A stretch of DNA of 64,000 nt, taken from assembly GCF_011752045.1 (NCBI RefSeq), contig NZ_JAAKXW010000005.1, positions 434,001 to 498,000 on the forward strand. The letters run 5' to 3'. Origin of the DNA: Microbacterium hydrocarbonoxydans (lineage in GTDB: Bacteria > Actinomycetota > Actinomycetes > Actinomycetales > Microbacteriaceae). Shown piece after piece: positions 54,419 to 62,322 of the stretch (the stretch's first letter is position 1; every line of letters starts with the position of its first letter). The translations under genes were made by a program, and so were the position numbers. The notes beneath the pieces are model-generated. The model was not told the origin of the DNA. It searched no databases and saw only the letters and a program-made list of their open reading frames with translations.

Positions 54419-54951
54419 GCTTGGTCCTCTGTGCGCTCGGCTGAGTCGACTAACAGACGCTCGCCATCATGCTCGAAGCCCACGGTCAGCGCATATATGT
54501 CCGGACGATTCGGGTTCACGAGCGAGTTACCTGAGGCATCAGTGACCGTTACGTCGCTGACGTCGAGACAGACAAGCGCTTCAACGTGCGTGAAGGGCGC
54601 AGTCGAGGAGGTGCCGGTGAATGAGAGTACCGTCGCGTCACCAGAGATCTTGTGTCCTTCGGCGTGCATTGTCGAGTAGTTTTCGCGATCCGCCTCCTCG
54701 AAAGTGCCGCTTGAGAGCTCGTAAACGGCCTCGAAAGTTTCAGTTTTAGATGGGTCAACGTCGTTCACGGCGGCGGTGAGCGCCCGGTACACCTCTTCCG
54801 CCGCAGCGAACGCCTCCTCCTCCGAGGCGAACGCCGCGGTCGGAGTCGGGGTCGGCTCGGCCTCCGGGGTGCATCCCACGAGCGCTGCGCCGGAGAGCGC
54901 GAGCGCGCCGAGCATCGCCAGCGGAAGTGTGCGTCGTCGTCGGAGAGTCAC
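54403..54951 (-). CDS. putative lipoprotein with acidic/ester-type domain, unknown function
   Basis: 182-residue predicted lipoprotein: MTLRRRRTLPLAMLGALALSGAALVGC (lipobox LVGC, Cys27), a Thr/Pro linker and an alpha/beta domain starting SEEEAFAAAEEVYRALTAAVNDVDPSK. The domain layout is typical of the DUF6318-like small lipoproteins that precede a PKD-like secreted protein in Micrococcales, an identification made by general appearance only. The GTG at 54951 is chosen because TACCGT (54958-54963) lies 6 nt upstream. The 3' half is lower in GC than the 5' half. Confidence 0.7.
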   Translation of the reverse strand: MTLRRRRTLPLAMLGALALSGAALVGCTPEAEPTPTPTAAFASEEEAFAAAEEVYRALTAAVNDVDPSKTETFEAVYELSSGTFEEADRENYSTMHAEGHKISGDATVLSFTGTSSTAPFTHVEALVCLDVSDVTVTDASGNSLVNPNRPDIYALTVGFEHDGERLLVDSAERTEDQACVAS

Positions 54952-55019
54952 CAGCACACGGTAACCCGAACCTGCGCCTGTCGCGCGAGTTATCCACAGC
55001 TTCTGCGTCGCAGGAGTCG

Positions 55020-56468
55020 TCAGAACGGTGGCGGAACCCTTGGGACCAGGTCGGCATCCGATCTGCCCATGTGGGATTCGCTGAACACGACGGTATGCGG
55101 CGGAGGTGGCCGGTCGACGTAGGTGCGACCGGTGGGACTGGTCCACTCGAGCACGCCGCCGGGTCTCGGCGTGACCTGCCAGGGGGAGGAGTGCTTGAGC
55201 ATGTGATGGCGGCGGCAGAAGGCCGCGAGATTCTCGTCGCACGTGGCACCGCCTGTGGAGGCGGAGTGATTGTGGTCGAGGTCGCACTTGCGGGCGGCGA
55301 TTCGGCAGCCGGGGAATCTGCAGCGCTGGTCTCGGGCCTTGAGGAGCCGGCGCAGGTCTTTGTTGGGGCGATATCGGTCGACCGCGAGGACGGCGCCGGT
55401 GATCGGATGTGTCAGGACGCGGTTCCACCCGACCGCGTTCCCCGCGAGTGCGCGCGCGGTGGCAGCGTCGATGGGGACGATGCCGTCGAGTTCGGCAGGA
55501 ATTCGGGACGCGGCGCGGAATCGGGCGGCCAGTTCGTCGGCGACCCCGGTCGCATGATCACCGCTCCCGTCTCCAGCGCCTGCGATGTCGTCGTCAAGAT
55601 GGTCATCGGCTGCATCATCCCGAATGAGGCTGGTGACCGGAACAGTGACCTCGACTTCGGCGCGGATCTCGCCGAGGAGACCATCGGTGGTGTCGTGGCC
55701 CGTCGGTGCTCCGGTGAGCACGAGGTCGACGAGCAGATCCGCGCGGATCTCGTCGACCGTCCGCTCGTCGGGCTCGAAGGTCACATCGCCTGCGACCTTC
55801 GCGTCCCTGGCAGCACGGCGGTTCTCTTCGCGAATGGCGTGAGCCATCTTCGACAGCCGGTCCATCATCCCGTGGGCCAGGGTCGCAGACGTGTGGATGT
55901 GCAGATCGCCCATCCCGTCTTCGGCGTCAACGCTCCACACTCGTCGCCTGTCGCGCGCCGCCCGGTGTCTCTCGTCGATGCTGCGCGGCTGGAAGCGCTC
56001 CGCGATCCGCCGCGCCAGCGGCCGCAGCCGGTTCGGGGATTCTGCTTCGGCGATCGGCAGCACTGCTGCCGCGAAGGCGGCCCGATCACCGGCATCCGTC
56101 AGGTGACCGCCGGCCTCGACGATCACCGCCGCGTGGGCTGCACTCACGCGCCCCGCTCCCTGCGCCTGCCAGACGGCAGGGAACCCGTCGACCAGCCAGG
56201 AGGCCTGGGAGATCCGCCGCTCCACCGTCCGGTCGCTCACCCGCTGCACGGCACCGATCTCGGCGGCAACGGTCCGGATGGTCATGTCTGCGCCATCGGG
56301 ATGATCGCCCTGTCGGGCGATGTCGACGGCGAGCCTGCCGGCGAGGGCGAGCAGCCCATCGCGGGCGGCGTGCATCGACGCCAGGGTCGCCTCCGCGGCC
56401 TCCAGCGACTCCACCAGATCGGCGAGCATCGCCATCTGGGAGTCCGTCGCATCAAGCAGAACCGCCAT
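55020..56468 (-). CDS. DUF222 / HNH endonuclease-signature protein
   Basis: 482 residues. The N-terminal DUF222 helical region (about 1-330: LADLVESLEAAEATLASMHAARDGLLALAGRLAVDIARQ, VERRISQASWLVDGFPAV, VSAAHAAVIVEAGGHL) precedes a C-terminal HNH nuclease module (CRFPGCRIAARKCDLDHNHSASTGGATCDENLAAFCRRHHMLKH, about 395-440) with its zinc-coordinating Cys/His set. Families like this (13E12-like) are multicopy in actinobacteria; the role is unclear and may be in mobile-element or DNA-end metabolism. The start is 56468, where TGTACT lies 6 nt upstream. No inteins, terminal repeats or transposase accompany it. Confidence 0.9.
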   Translation of the reverse strand: MAVLLDATDSQMAMLADLVESLEAAEATLASMHAARDGLLALAGRLAVDIARQGDHPDGADMTIRTVAAEIGAVQRVSDRTVERRISQASWLVDGFPAVWQAQGAGRVSAAHAAVIVEAGGHLTDAGDRAAFAAAVLPIAEAESPNRLRPLARRIAERFQPRSIDERHRAARDRRRVWSVDAEDGMGDLHIHTSATLAHGMMDRLSKMAHAIREENRRAARDAKVAGDVTFEPDERTVDEIRADLLVDLVLTGAPTGHDTTDGLLGEIRAEVEVTVPVTSLIRDDAADDHLDDDIAGAGDGSGDHATGVADELAARFRAASRIPAELDGIVPIDAATARALAGNAVGWNRVLTHPITGAVLAVDRYRPNKDLRRLLKARDQRCRFPGCRIAARKCDLDHNHSASTGGATCDENLAAFCRRHHMLKHSSPWQVTPRPGGVLEWTSPTGRTYVDRPPPPHTVVFSESHMGRSDADLVPRVPPPF

Positions 56469-56560
56469 GCCTGCAGTACACCAGGAACCACCGACATTCG
56501 AACAAAGATACGAGGTATGCAAGATCACGAAACGATAACGAGTCGTGGTTGACTGACCGG

Positions 56561-57319
56561 ATGCTCCTCAACGCGATCGACACCGGCCCGCCGATCGACA
56601 CCGGTGCGCCAATCAACACGGCCACCCCGAACAGGACCGCCCTCCTCCTGCACGGTCTCATGGGCTCCGCCGAGAGCTGGTGGCGCGTCATCCCGCTCCT
56701 CGAGCGCCGCGGCTACCGGGTGATCGCGCTCGACCTCCCCGGCCACGGTCTGTCTCCCCGTGATCCCGACCTCACGATCGAGAGGGCGGCGGCATCCGTC
56801 GTCGAGACCGTCCGTCACCGCGTCGCCGGCCACGCGGAGATCCACGCCATCGGCCACTCCTACGGCGCCACGGTGCTCGCCGCGGCATCCGGCCGCCTGC
56901 GCCCCGCGACCGCCGTCCATGTCGACGCCATCCCGCGCATCACGGGTGGTCAGGACCGACGGGCGCTCACAGAGCGCTACGAGCAGGACCGGCGAAACCG
57001 CACCGACCCGGACTGGCTGCGCGCCACCCGCCCGTACTACTCCGCGACGGATGCCGCGGTCGAGGCCCGCGCCGCCGAGAGGTTCGATCCGGCGACGTCG
57101 GCATCCCTCTCCGCCGGAGCCGGCGGCGAATGGCCGATGCGCCCCGGCTCCATCCTGATCCTGCCCGACCCGAGCGGCCGGGTCGCAGACGCCGACGCCC
57201 GGAATGCGGCCCGTGGCGGCGTCGACGTCCGCACCGTCCCCGGTGCCGCGCACACCGTCTGGTACAGCCACTTCGAGGAGTTCACGGCATCCGTCCCGGA
57301 GATGTTCGGAACACGGTGA
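56561..57319 (+). CDS. alpha/beta hydrolase
   Basis: 252-residue alpha/beta-hydrolase. ALLLHGLMGSAESWWRVIPLLERRGYRVIALDLPGHGLS (oxyanion HG motif), then IGHSYGATVLAA (nucleophile Ser in GHSYG), and GAAHTVWYSHFEEF (catalytic His); the acid would be Asp in ILILPDPSGRVAD. Probably acts on small esters. TTGACT lies 6 nt before ATG 56561, used as a weak -10. A 6-bp inverted repeat directly follows the stop codon (57321-57337), a weak terminator candidate. Confidence 0.85.
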   Translation: MLLNAIDTGPPIDTGAPINTATPNRTALLLHGLMGSAESWWRVIPLLERRGYRVIALDLPGHGLSPRDPDLTIERAAASVVETVRHRVAGHAEIHAIGHSYGATVLAAASGRLRPATAVHVDAIPRITGGQDRRALTERYEQDRRNRTDPDWLRATRPYYSATDAAVEARAAERFDPATSASLSAGAGGEWPMRPGSILILPDPSGRVADADARNAARGGVDVRTVPGAAHTVWYSHFEEFTASVPEMFGTR

Positions 57320-57354
57320 GCGCGCCCAGGCGGCGCGACTACCCTTGAGGGGAC

Positions 57355-59160
57355 ATGGCACATCTCCTCGGGGCAGAAGCCCTCCACCTCGAATACCCGA
57401 CCCGAGTCGTCTTCGACTCCGTGACCCTCGGCATCGAGGAGGGCGACCGCATCGGCATCGTCGGCCGCAACGGCGACGGCAAGTCCAGCCTGCTCGGCAT
57501 GCTGGCAGGCATCAAGGAGCCGAACTCCGGTCGCGTGACCGTCCGCGGCGGCATCCGGATCGGCGTGCTCGACCAGGCCGACACTCTCCCCGACGACCTG
57601 ACGATCGCGCAGGCGGTGGTCGGCGACACCCCCAAGCACGAGTGGGCCGGCGACGCTCGCGTCCGCGACGTCATCGAGGGCCTCCTCGGCGGTCTGCCCT
57701 GGGAAGCCGAGATCGGCACGCTCTCGGGCGGCCAGCGGCGCCGGGTCTCGCTGGCGAAGCTGCTCGCCGGCGACTGGGATGTCATCGCTCTCGACGAGCC
57801 GACCAACCACCTCGACGTCGAGGCCATCACGTGGCTCGCCGGTCACCTCAAGAAGCGCTGGGCGGCGAACGCCGGCGCGCTGATGGTGGTCACGCATGAT
57901 CGGTGGTTCCTCGACGAGGTGTGCACGGAGACCTGGGAGGTGCACGATCGCATCGTCGAGCCCTTCGAGGGCGGCTATGCGGCGTACATCCTGCAGCGCG
58001 TGGAGCGCGACCGGATGGCGGCGGCGACCGAGGCGAAGCGCCAGAACCTCGCCCGCAAGGAGCTCGCCTGGCTGCGCCGCGGAGCCCCCGCTCGCACCAG
58101 CAAGCCGAAGTTCCGCATCGACGCGGCCAACGAGCTGATCGCCGACGTCCCCGAGATCCGCGACAAGGTCTCGCTGCAGTCGCTCGCCGCCTCCCGCCTC
58201 GGCAAGGACGTCGTCGACCTCCTCGACGTCGGCGTCGCCTGGGACGGCCGCGACTTCCTCCGCGACATCGAATGGCGCATCGCGCCGGGGGAGCGCACCG
58301 GCATCCTCGGCGTCAACGGCGCGGGCAAGTCGACTCTGCTCGGGCTCATCTCCGGCACCGTCGAGCCCACCAGCGGCCGGATCAAGCGTGGCACGACGGT
58401 GCGGGTCAAGACCCTCACCCAGCGCCTGGAGGAACTCGAGGAGGTCTGGGACGAGCCGGTGCGCGTCGTCATCTCCCGGCTGCGCACCTCGTACACGCTC
58501 GGCGCCGGATCCAAGGCGCAGGACCTCACCCCCGGCCAGCTCCTGGAGCGGCTCGGGTTCTCCTCTGCCCAGCTGTCCACCCCGGTCAAGGACCTCTCCG
58601 GAGGTCAGCAGCGCCGCCTGCAGCTGCTCCTCGTGCTCCTCGACCAGCCGAACGTGCTGATCCTCGACGAGCCGACGAACGACATGGACACCGACATGCT
58701 CGCGGCCATCGAGGACCTCCTCGACTCCTGGTCGGGCACGCTCCTCGTGGTCAGCCACGATCGGTACTTCCTCGAGCGCGTCACCGACCAGCAGTACGCG
58801 ATCCTGCCGGGGCCCGACGGCGCCGGCCGGCTGCGCCATCTCCCCGGCGGCGTCGACGAGTACCTGCGGCTCCGGCAGCTGCAGGATGCCGCTCCGGCGA
58901 AGCCCGCCGCGCAGGCCGAGGCCGCGCCGAAGGGCCTCGAGGGCGCCGCCCTGCGCGCCGCGCAGAAGGAGGTCTCCGCCCTCGAGCGTCGCATCCAGAA
59001 GCTCACGGAGCAGGTGGACGCCGCCAAGCACGCCCTCGCCGATCATGACCAGTCCGACTATGCGGGGCTCGGGGAGAAGATGAAGGCGATCGGCGAGCAG
59101 GAGGCGGAGATCGAGGAGCTGGAGCTGCGCTGGTTCGAACTCACCGAGGAGATCGGCTGA
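57355..59160 (+). CDS. ABC-F family ATPase (Uup/EttA-like)
   Basis: 601-residue soluble protein with two ABC domains and no membrane helices. Domain 1: LGIEEGDRIGIVGRNGDGKSSLLGMLAG, LSGGQRRRVSLAKLLAG, VIALDEPTNHLDVEAITWLAGHL. Linker (about 205-260) RVERDRMAAATEAKRQNLARKELAWLRRGAPARTSKPKF. Domain 2: [55 protein letters not shown]-terminal coiled coil (KEVSALERRIQKLTEQVDAAK) is the Uup-type extension. Members act on the ribosome or DNA, and some confer antibiotic resistance; which applies here is unknown. TACCCT lies 9 nt upstream. Confidence 0.95.
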   Translation: MAHLLGAEALHLEYPTRVVFDSVTLGIEEGDRIGIVGRNGDGKSSLLGMLAGIKEPNSGRVTVRGGIRIGVLDQADTLPDDLTIAQAVVGDTPKHEWAGDARVRDVIEGLLGGLPWEAEIGTLSGGQRRRVSLAKLLAGDWDVIALDEPTNHLDVEAITWLAGHLKKRWAANAGALMVVTHDRWFLDEVCTETWEVHDRIVEPFEGGYAAYILQRVERDRMAAATEAKRQNLARKELAWLRRGAPARTSKPKFRIDAANELIADVPEIRDKVSLQSLAASRLGKDVVDLLDVGVAWDGRDFLRDIEWRIAPGERTGILGVNGAGKSTLLGLISGTVEPTSGRIKRGTTVRVKTLTQRLEELEEVWDEPVRVVISRLRTSYTLGAGSKAQDLTPGQLLERLGFSSAQLSTPVKDLSGGQQRRLQLLLVLLDQPNVLILDEPTNDMDTDMLAAIEDLLDSWSGTLLVVSHDRYFLERVTDQQYAILPGPDGAGRLRHLPGGVDEYLRLRQLQDAAPAKPAAQAEAAPKGLEGAALRAAQKEVSALERRIQKLTEQVDAAKHALADHDQSDYAGLGEKMKAIGEQEAEIEELELRWFELTEEIG

Positions 59161-59172
59161 CCGGTCCGTCGT

Positions 59173-59196
59173 TGTCTGGGATCACAGACATAGTCT
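59173..59196 (+). promoter_or_regulatory. hut-type promoter with inverted repeat
   Basis: TGTCTG (59173-59178) and CAGACA (59185-59190) form a perfect 6-bp inverted repeat directly abutting TAGTCT (59191-59196), a -10-like element. The arrangement would let a repressor cover the promoter of the amidohydrolase-hutF-hutD operon. Leader of about 40 nt to ATG 59244. Confidence 0.45.
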
Positions 59197-59243
59197 GATG
59201 CAGATGCCTGTCGACGCCGCGGCGACTGTGCTGTGATCGGAGC

Positions 59244-60434
59244 ATGACAGAAGCGGTTGCACACGGCCGGCTCGCCGGACTCGATCAGATCGACGGCGTC
59301 GGTCGCGACAGCGCTCGCGGCGGCTACTCCCGTCACCTCTGGAACGACGCCGACATGCAGCTGCGCAGCTGGTTCGTCGCCCGCGCGGAGCAGCTCGGGC
59401 TCTCGGTCGAGCACGACCGCAACGCGAACATCTGGGCGTGGTGGGGCGCGCCTGGGGATGACGCGATCGTCACCGGGAGCCACCTGGACAGCGTTCCCGG
59501 AGGCGGCGCCTTCGACGGACCGCTGGGCGTGGTCAGCGCGCTGGAGGCCGTGGCCGCGCTGAAGCGGGAGGGCTTCATCCCCTCGCGCCCCTTCGCGATC
59601 CTCGTCTTCGCCGAGGAGGAGGGCTCGCGCTTCGGCGTCGCCTGCCTCGGCTCGGCGCTCATGGCCGGTGCGATCTCGCCGGCTCGCGTGCGATCCCTGA
59701 CGGATGCCGCGGGGCAGAGCTACGCCGATGTCGCGAAGCACGTGGGCTTCGACGCTTCCCACATCGGTCGCGATGAGGAGTCGCTGCGCAGGATCGGCCT
59801 CTTTCTCGAGCTTCATGTCGAGCAGGGCCGGGGCCTGATCGAGCTGGGCTCCGCGACGGCGATCGCCAGCAGCATCCTCGCCCACGGCCGGTGGACGCTG
59901 ACCTTCCGCGGGCAGGGGAACCACGCCGGGGCGACGCTGATGACCGACCGCGACGATCCCATGGTGAGCGCGGCGCGTGCCGTGCTCGAGATCCAGCAGG
60001 CGGCCCTCGCGATGCCGGGCGCGCGGGCGACCGTGGGGCGCATCTCCGCCGTGCCCGGTGGATCGAACGTCATCGCCTCGACTGTCACCATGACGCTGGA
60101 TGCCAGGGCCGCCAGCGACGAGGAGACGCGCGAGCTGGTCGCCGACATCGCCCGGCGGACGGGGGCATCCGAGTTCGTGGAGAACTCGTGGTCGCCGGAG
60201 GTCGCCTTCGACGCCGACCTCTCGGCGAAGCTCCAGGCCGCTCTCGGCGGGGTGCCTGCGCTTCCCTCCGGGGCCGGGCACGACGCGGGCGTCCTCGCGG
60301 CGTCCGTCCCGACCGGGATGATCTTCGTGCGCAACCCCACCGGTGTGTCGCACGCTCCTCAGGAGTTCGCCGAGGTCGATGACTGCCTCGAGGGGATCGA
60401 GGCTCTCGTCACCGTTCTGAAGGGCCTGCTGTGA
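59244..60434 (+). CDS. M20/allantoate amidohydrolase-like zinc amidase (histidine degradation context)
   Basis: 396-residue Zn hydrolase of the hydantoinase/carbamoylase group. Metal ligands: His80 (TGSHLDSVPGGGAFDG, Asp91), the Glu cluster 124-126 (VFAEEEGSRFG), His191 (LELHVEQG) and a C-terminal His (PTGVSHAPQEF). Usually called allantoate amidohydrolase or N-carbamoyl-amino-acid hydrolase. Direct overlap of its stop with hutF (GTGA) argues that it hydrolyses an N-acylated glutamate of the histidine pathway, such as N-formylglutamate, in place of HutG. Confidence 0.87.
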   Translation: MTEAVAHGRLAGLDQIDGVGRDSARGGYSRHLWNDADMQLRSWFVARAEQLGLSVEHDRNANIWAWWGAPGDDAIVTGSHLDSVPGGGAFDGPLGVVSALEAVAALKREGFIPSRPFAILVFAEEEGSRFGVACLGSALMAGAISPARVRSLTDAAGQSYADVAKHVGFDASHIGRDEESLRRIGLFLELHVEQGRGLIELGSATAIASSILAHGRWTLTFRGQGNHAGATLMTDRDDPMVSAARAVLEIQQAALAMPGARATVGRISAVPGGSNVIASTVTMTLDARAASDEETRELVADIARRTGASEFVENSWSPEVAFDADLSAKLQAALGGVPALPSGAGHDAGVLAASVPTGMIFVRNPTGVSHAPQEFAEVDDCLEGIEALVTVLKGLL

Positions 60435-61729
60435 GTCTGTGGTGCGAGCGACTGGTCACCGCGTCCGGCACGCGCGAGCGTGTGCGGATCGAGGTGGATG
60501 CCGACGGGATGGTGTCGTCGATCACGGCCGGCACCGACGCCCGCGCAGGTGACCTCCGTCTGGGCGCCGTGATGCCCGGGGTGGGGAACGCCCATTCCCA
60601 CGCCTTCCATCGGGTGCTGCGCGGACGCACGCACGCCGACGGGGGAGACTTCTGGGTCTGGCGGCGGCAGATGTACGAGGCGGCCGGCCGCCTCGACCCC
60701 GAGAACTACCGGGAGCTGGCCAGGGCGGTCTTCGCGGAGATGCTCGCCGCGGGCTACACGGCGGTGGGGGAGTTCCACTACGCGCACCATCGGCCCGACG
60801 GGTCCCGCTACGCGGCGCACGACATGGAGGAGGCGCTCTCCGCTGCGGCGGAGGACGTCGGCATCCGGCTCACCCTTCTCGATACCGCCTATCTGCAGGG
60901 CGGGATCGGGCAGCCGCTGAGTCCCGAGCAGACGAGGTTCGGAGACGGCACCGCCGAACGATACCTCGAGCGCTGGTTCGAGCTGCGTCGCCGGATCCCG
61001 CGACTTGGGGCCGCTCTGCACTCGGTGCGGGCCCTCACCCCGGACGAGATCTCCCAGATCGCCGAGGGTCTCCCCGAAGACGTGCCTCTCCACATCCATC
61101 TGTCCGAGCAGCCGGCGGAGAACGAGGCGTGCGTCGCCACCTACGGCGTGACGCCCACGGAGCTTCTCGCCGAGCGAGGGGTGCTGTCCTCACGTCTCAG
61201 CGCCGTGCACGCGACGCATCTGACCGATCGTGACATCGAGCTCCTCGGCGGCGCCGGGGTCTCGATCGTGATGTGCCCGACCACCGAGGCCGATCTCGGC
61301 GACGGCATCGGCCCGGCGCGAGCCCTGAAGGATGCCGGGGCGACGCTGGCCCTCGGCTCGGATCAGAACGCCGTCGTCGACGCGATCCTGGAGATGCGCT
61401 CGCTGGAGATGCAGGACCGGCTCTCCTCAGGTGCGCGGGGGCGGTTCAGCCCGGCCGAGGTGCTCCATGCGGCCGGCGGCGGGGGCTATCGCTCGCTCGG
61501 CTGGGCGCAGGGGCCGCTGGAACCGGGAGGGCCCGCCGATCTCATCGAGGTCCGCACGGACTCGATGCGCACGGTCGGCGCGGCCCCCGAGCAGCTGATC
61601 TTCGCCGCGACCGCGTCCGATCTGACCCGCGTGGTCGTCGGCGGCCGGGTGGTGTTCGGCGACGGCGTGCTGGCATCGGGAGAAGAGCCCGCGCAGCTTC
61701 TCGCCCGCGGTCTGGCGGCGTTCTCGTGA
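60431..61729 (+). CDS. hutF: formimidoylglutamate deiminase
   Basis: 432-residue amidohydrolase that converts N-formimidoyl-glutamate to N-formylglutamate and ammonia in the HutF branch of histidine catabolism. Metal motif VMPGVGNAHSHAFHRVLRGRTH (His55 and His57), YTAVGEFHYAHH, LHIHLSEQPAENEACVATYG, SAVHATHLTDRDIELL and IVMCPTTEADLGDGI, with LGSDQNAVVDAILEMRSLEMQDR for the second metal Asp. The GTG overlaps the previous stop by 4 bp. HutH, HutU and HutI are not in the window. Confidence 0.95.
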   Translation: MSLWCERLVTASGTRERVRIEVDADGMVSSITAGTDARAGDLRLGAVMPGVGNAHSHAFHRVLRGRTHADGGDFWVWRRQMYEAAGRLDPENYRELARAVFAEMLAAGYTAVGEFHYAHHRPDGSRYAAHDMEEALSAAAEDVGIRLTLLDTAYLQGGIGQPLSPEQTRFGDGTAERYLERWFELRRRIPRLGAALHSVRALTPDEISQIAEGLPEDVPLHIHLSEQPAENEACVATYGVTPTELLAERGVLSSRLSAVHATHLTDRDIELLGGAGVSIVMCPTTEADLGDGIGPARALKDAGATLALGSDQNAVVDAILEMRSLEMQDRLSSGARGRFSPAEVLHAAGGGGYRSLGWAQGPLEPGGPADLIEVRTDSMRTVGAAPEQLIFAATASDLTRVVVGGRVVFGDGVLASGEEPAQLLARGLAAFS

Positions 61730-62280
61730 GGCTTCTCGCCCGCTCAGGGCGCTCGGTCGCGCCCTGGCGCAACGGCGGCGGCCAGACCAGCGAGATCGCG
61801 GTGGCCCCGGCGGCGTCCGCGAATCGCGAGTTCGACTGGCGACTGAGCATCGCGCGCATCGACCGGGACGGCGACTTCTCGGCATATCCGGGAGTGGACC
61901 GGCTGCTGATGCCCCTGAGCGAGGGCGGACTGGAGCTGCTCGTGGACGGCGTGCGGCGGAGCATCCCGCGCTTCGACGTGATCCGGTTCCCCGGAGAGGC
62001 AGACGTGAGCGCGGCAGGCGTCACGGCGCCGAGCCTGGATCTCAACGTCATGGTGAACCGCGAGTTCGGAACTGCTTCGCTCGCGTGCCAGGTCGTGGAG
62101 CGCGTGCATCTCGTCGGCGGCCGCTCCGGCGAGGTGACCGCGATCATCGCGCTCGACGGAGATCTCCGTGTCAGCGGCGAGCGCCTCGAACGCGAGGACG
62201 CCGTGCTGAGCGACGAGGCGGAGACGATCGAGGTCACGGGCGCGGGGCGCATTGCGATCGCCCGGGTGCGTCCCGCCTGA
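61726..62280 (+). CDS. hutD: HutD/Ves family cupin protein
   Basis: 184-residue bicupin-like protein: VAPWRNGGGQTSEIAVAP at the N-terminus, WRLSIARIDRDGDFSAYPGVDRLLMPLSEGGLELLVDG, FPGEADVSAAG and LDLNVMVNREF are the family signatures. HutD is thought to sense or buffer a histidine-pathway metabolite (formylglutamate) and limit hut expression. The GTG at 61726 overlaps the hutF stop. Last gene of the operon. Confidence 0.92.
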   Translation: MRLLARSGRSVAPWRNGGGQTSEIAVAPAASANREFDWRLSIARIDRDGDFSAYPGVDRLLMPLSEGGLELLVDGVRRSIPRFDVIRFPGEADVSAAGVTAPSLDLNVMVNREFGTASLACQVVERVHLVGGRSGEVTAIIALDGDLRVSGERLEREDAVLSDEAETIEVTGAGRIAIARVRPA

Positions 62281-62283
62281 CCC

Positions 62284-62298
62284 GAAGGAATATCCTTC
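62284..62298 (+). promoter_or_regulatory. palindrome overlapping a -10 box before the antiporter
   Basis: GAAGGA-ATA-TCCTTC (62284-62298) is a perfect palindrome that includes TATCCT at 62291-62296, a -10-like element about 27 nt before the antiporter ATG. It could serve as a repressor site, or end the hut operon as a short hairpin. Confidence 0.4.
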
Positions 62299-62322
62299 AG
62301 TCACCGCTGTTGGGAGGTGGTG

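Noticed and set aside
55020..56468. DUF222/HNH gene as part of a mobile element or restriction system
   Set aside because: No transposase, inverted termini, direct repeats or methyltransferase partner is found nearby. The family is a common chromosomal one.
57321..57337. Intrinsic terminator after the alpha/beta hydrolase
   Set aside because: CGCGCC/GGCGCG can pair, but the stem is only 6 bp with no T-tract and lies within sequence leading to the ABC-F gene's own -10 box. Too weak to call as a feature.
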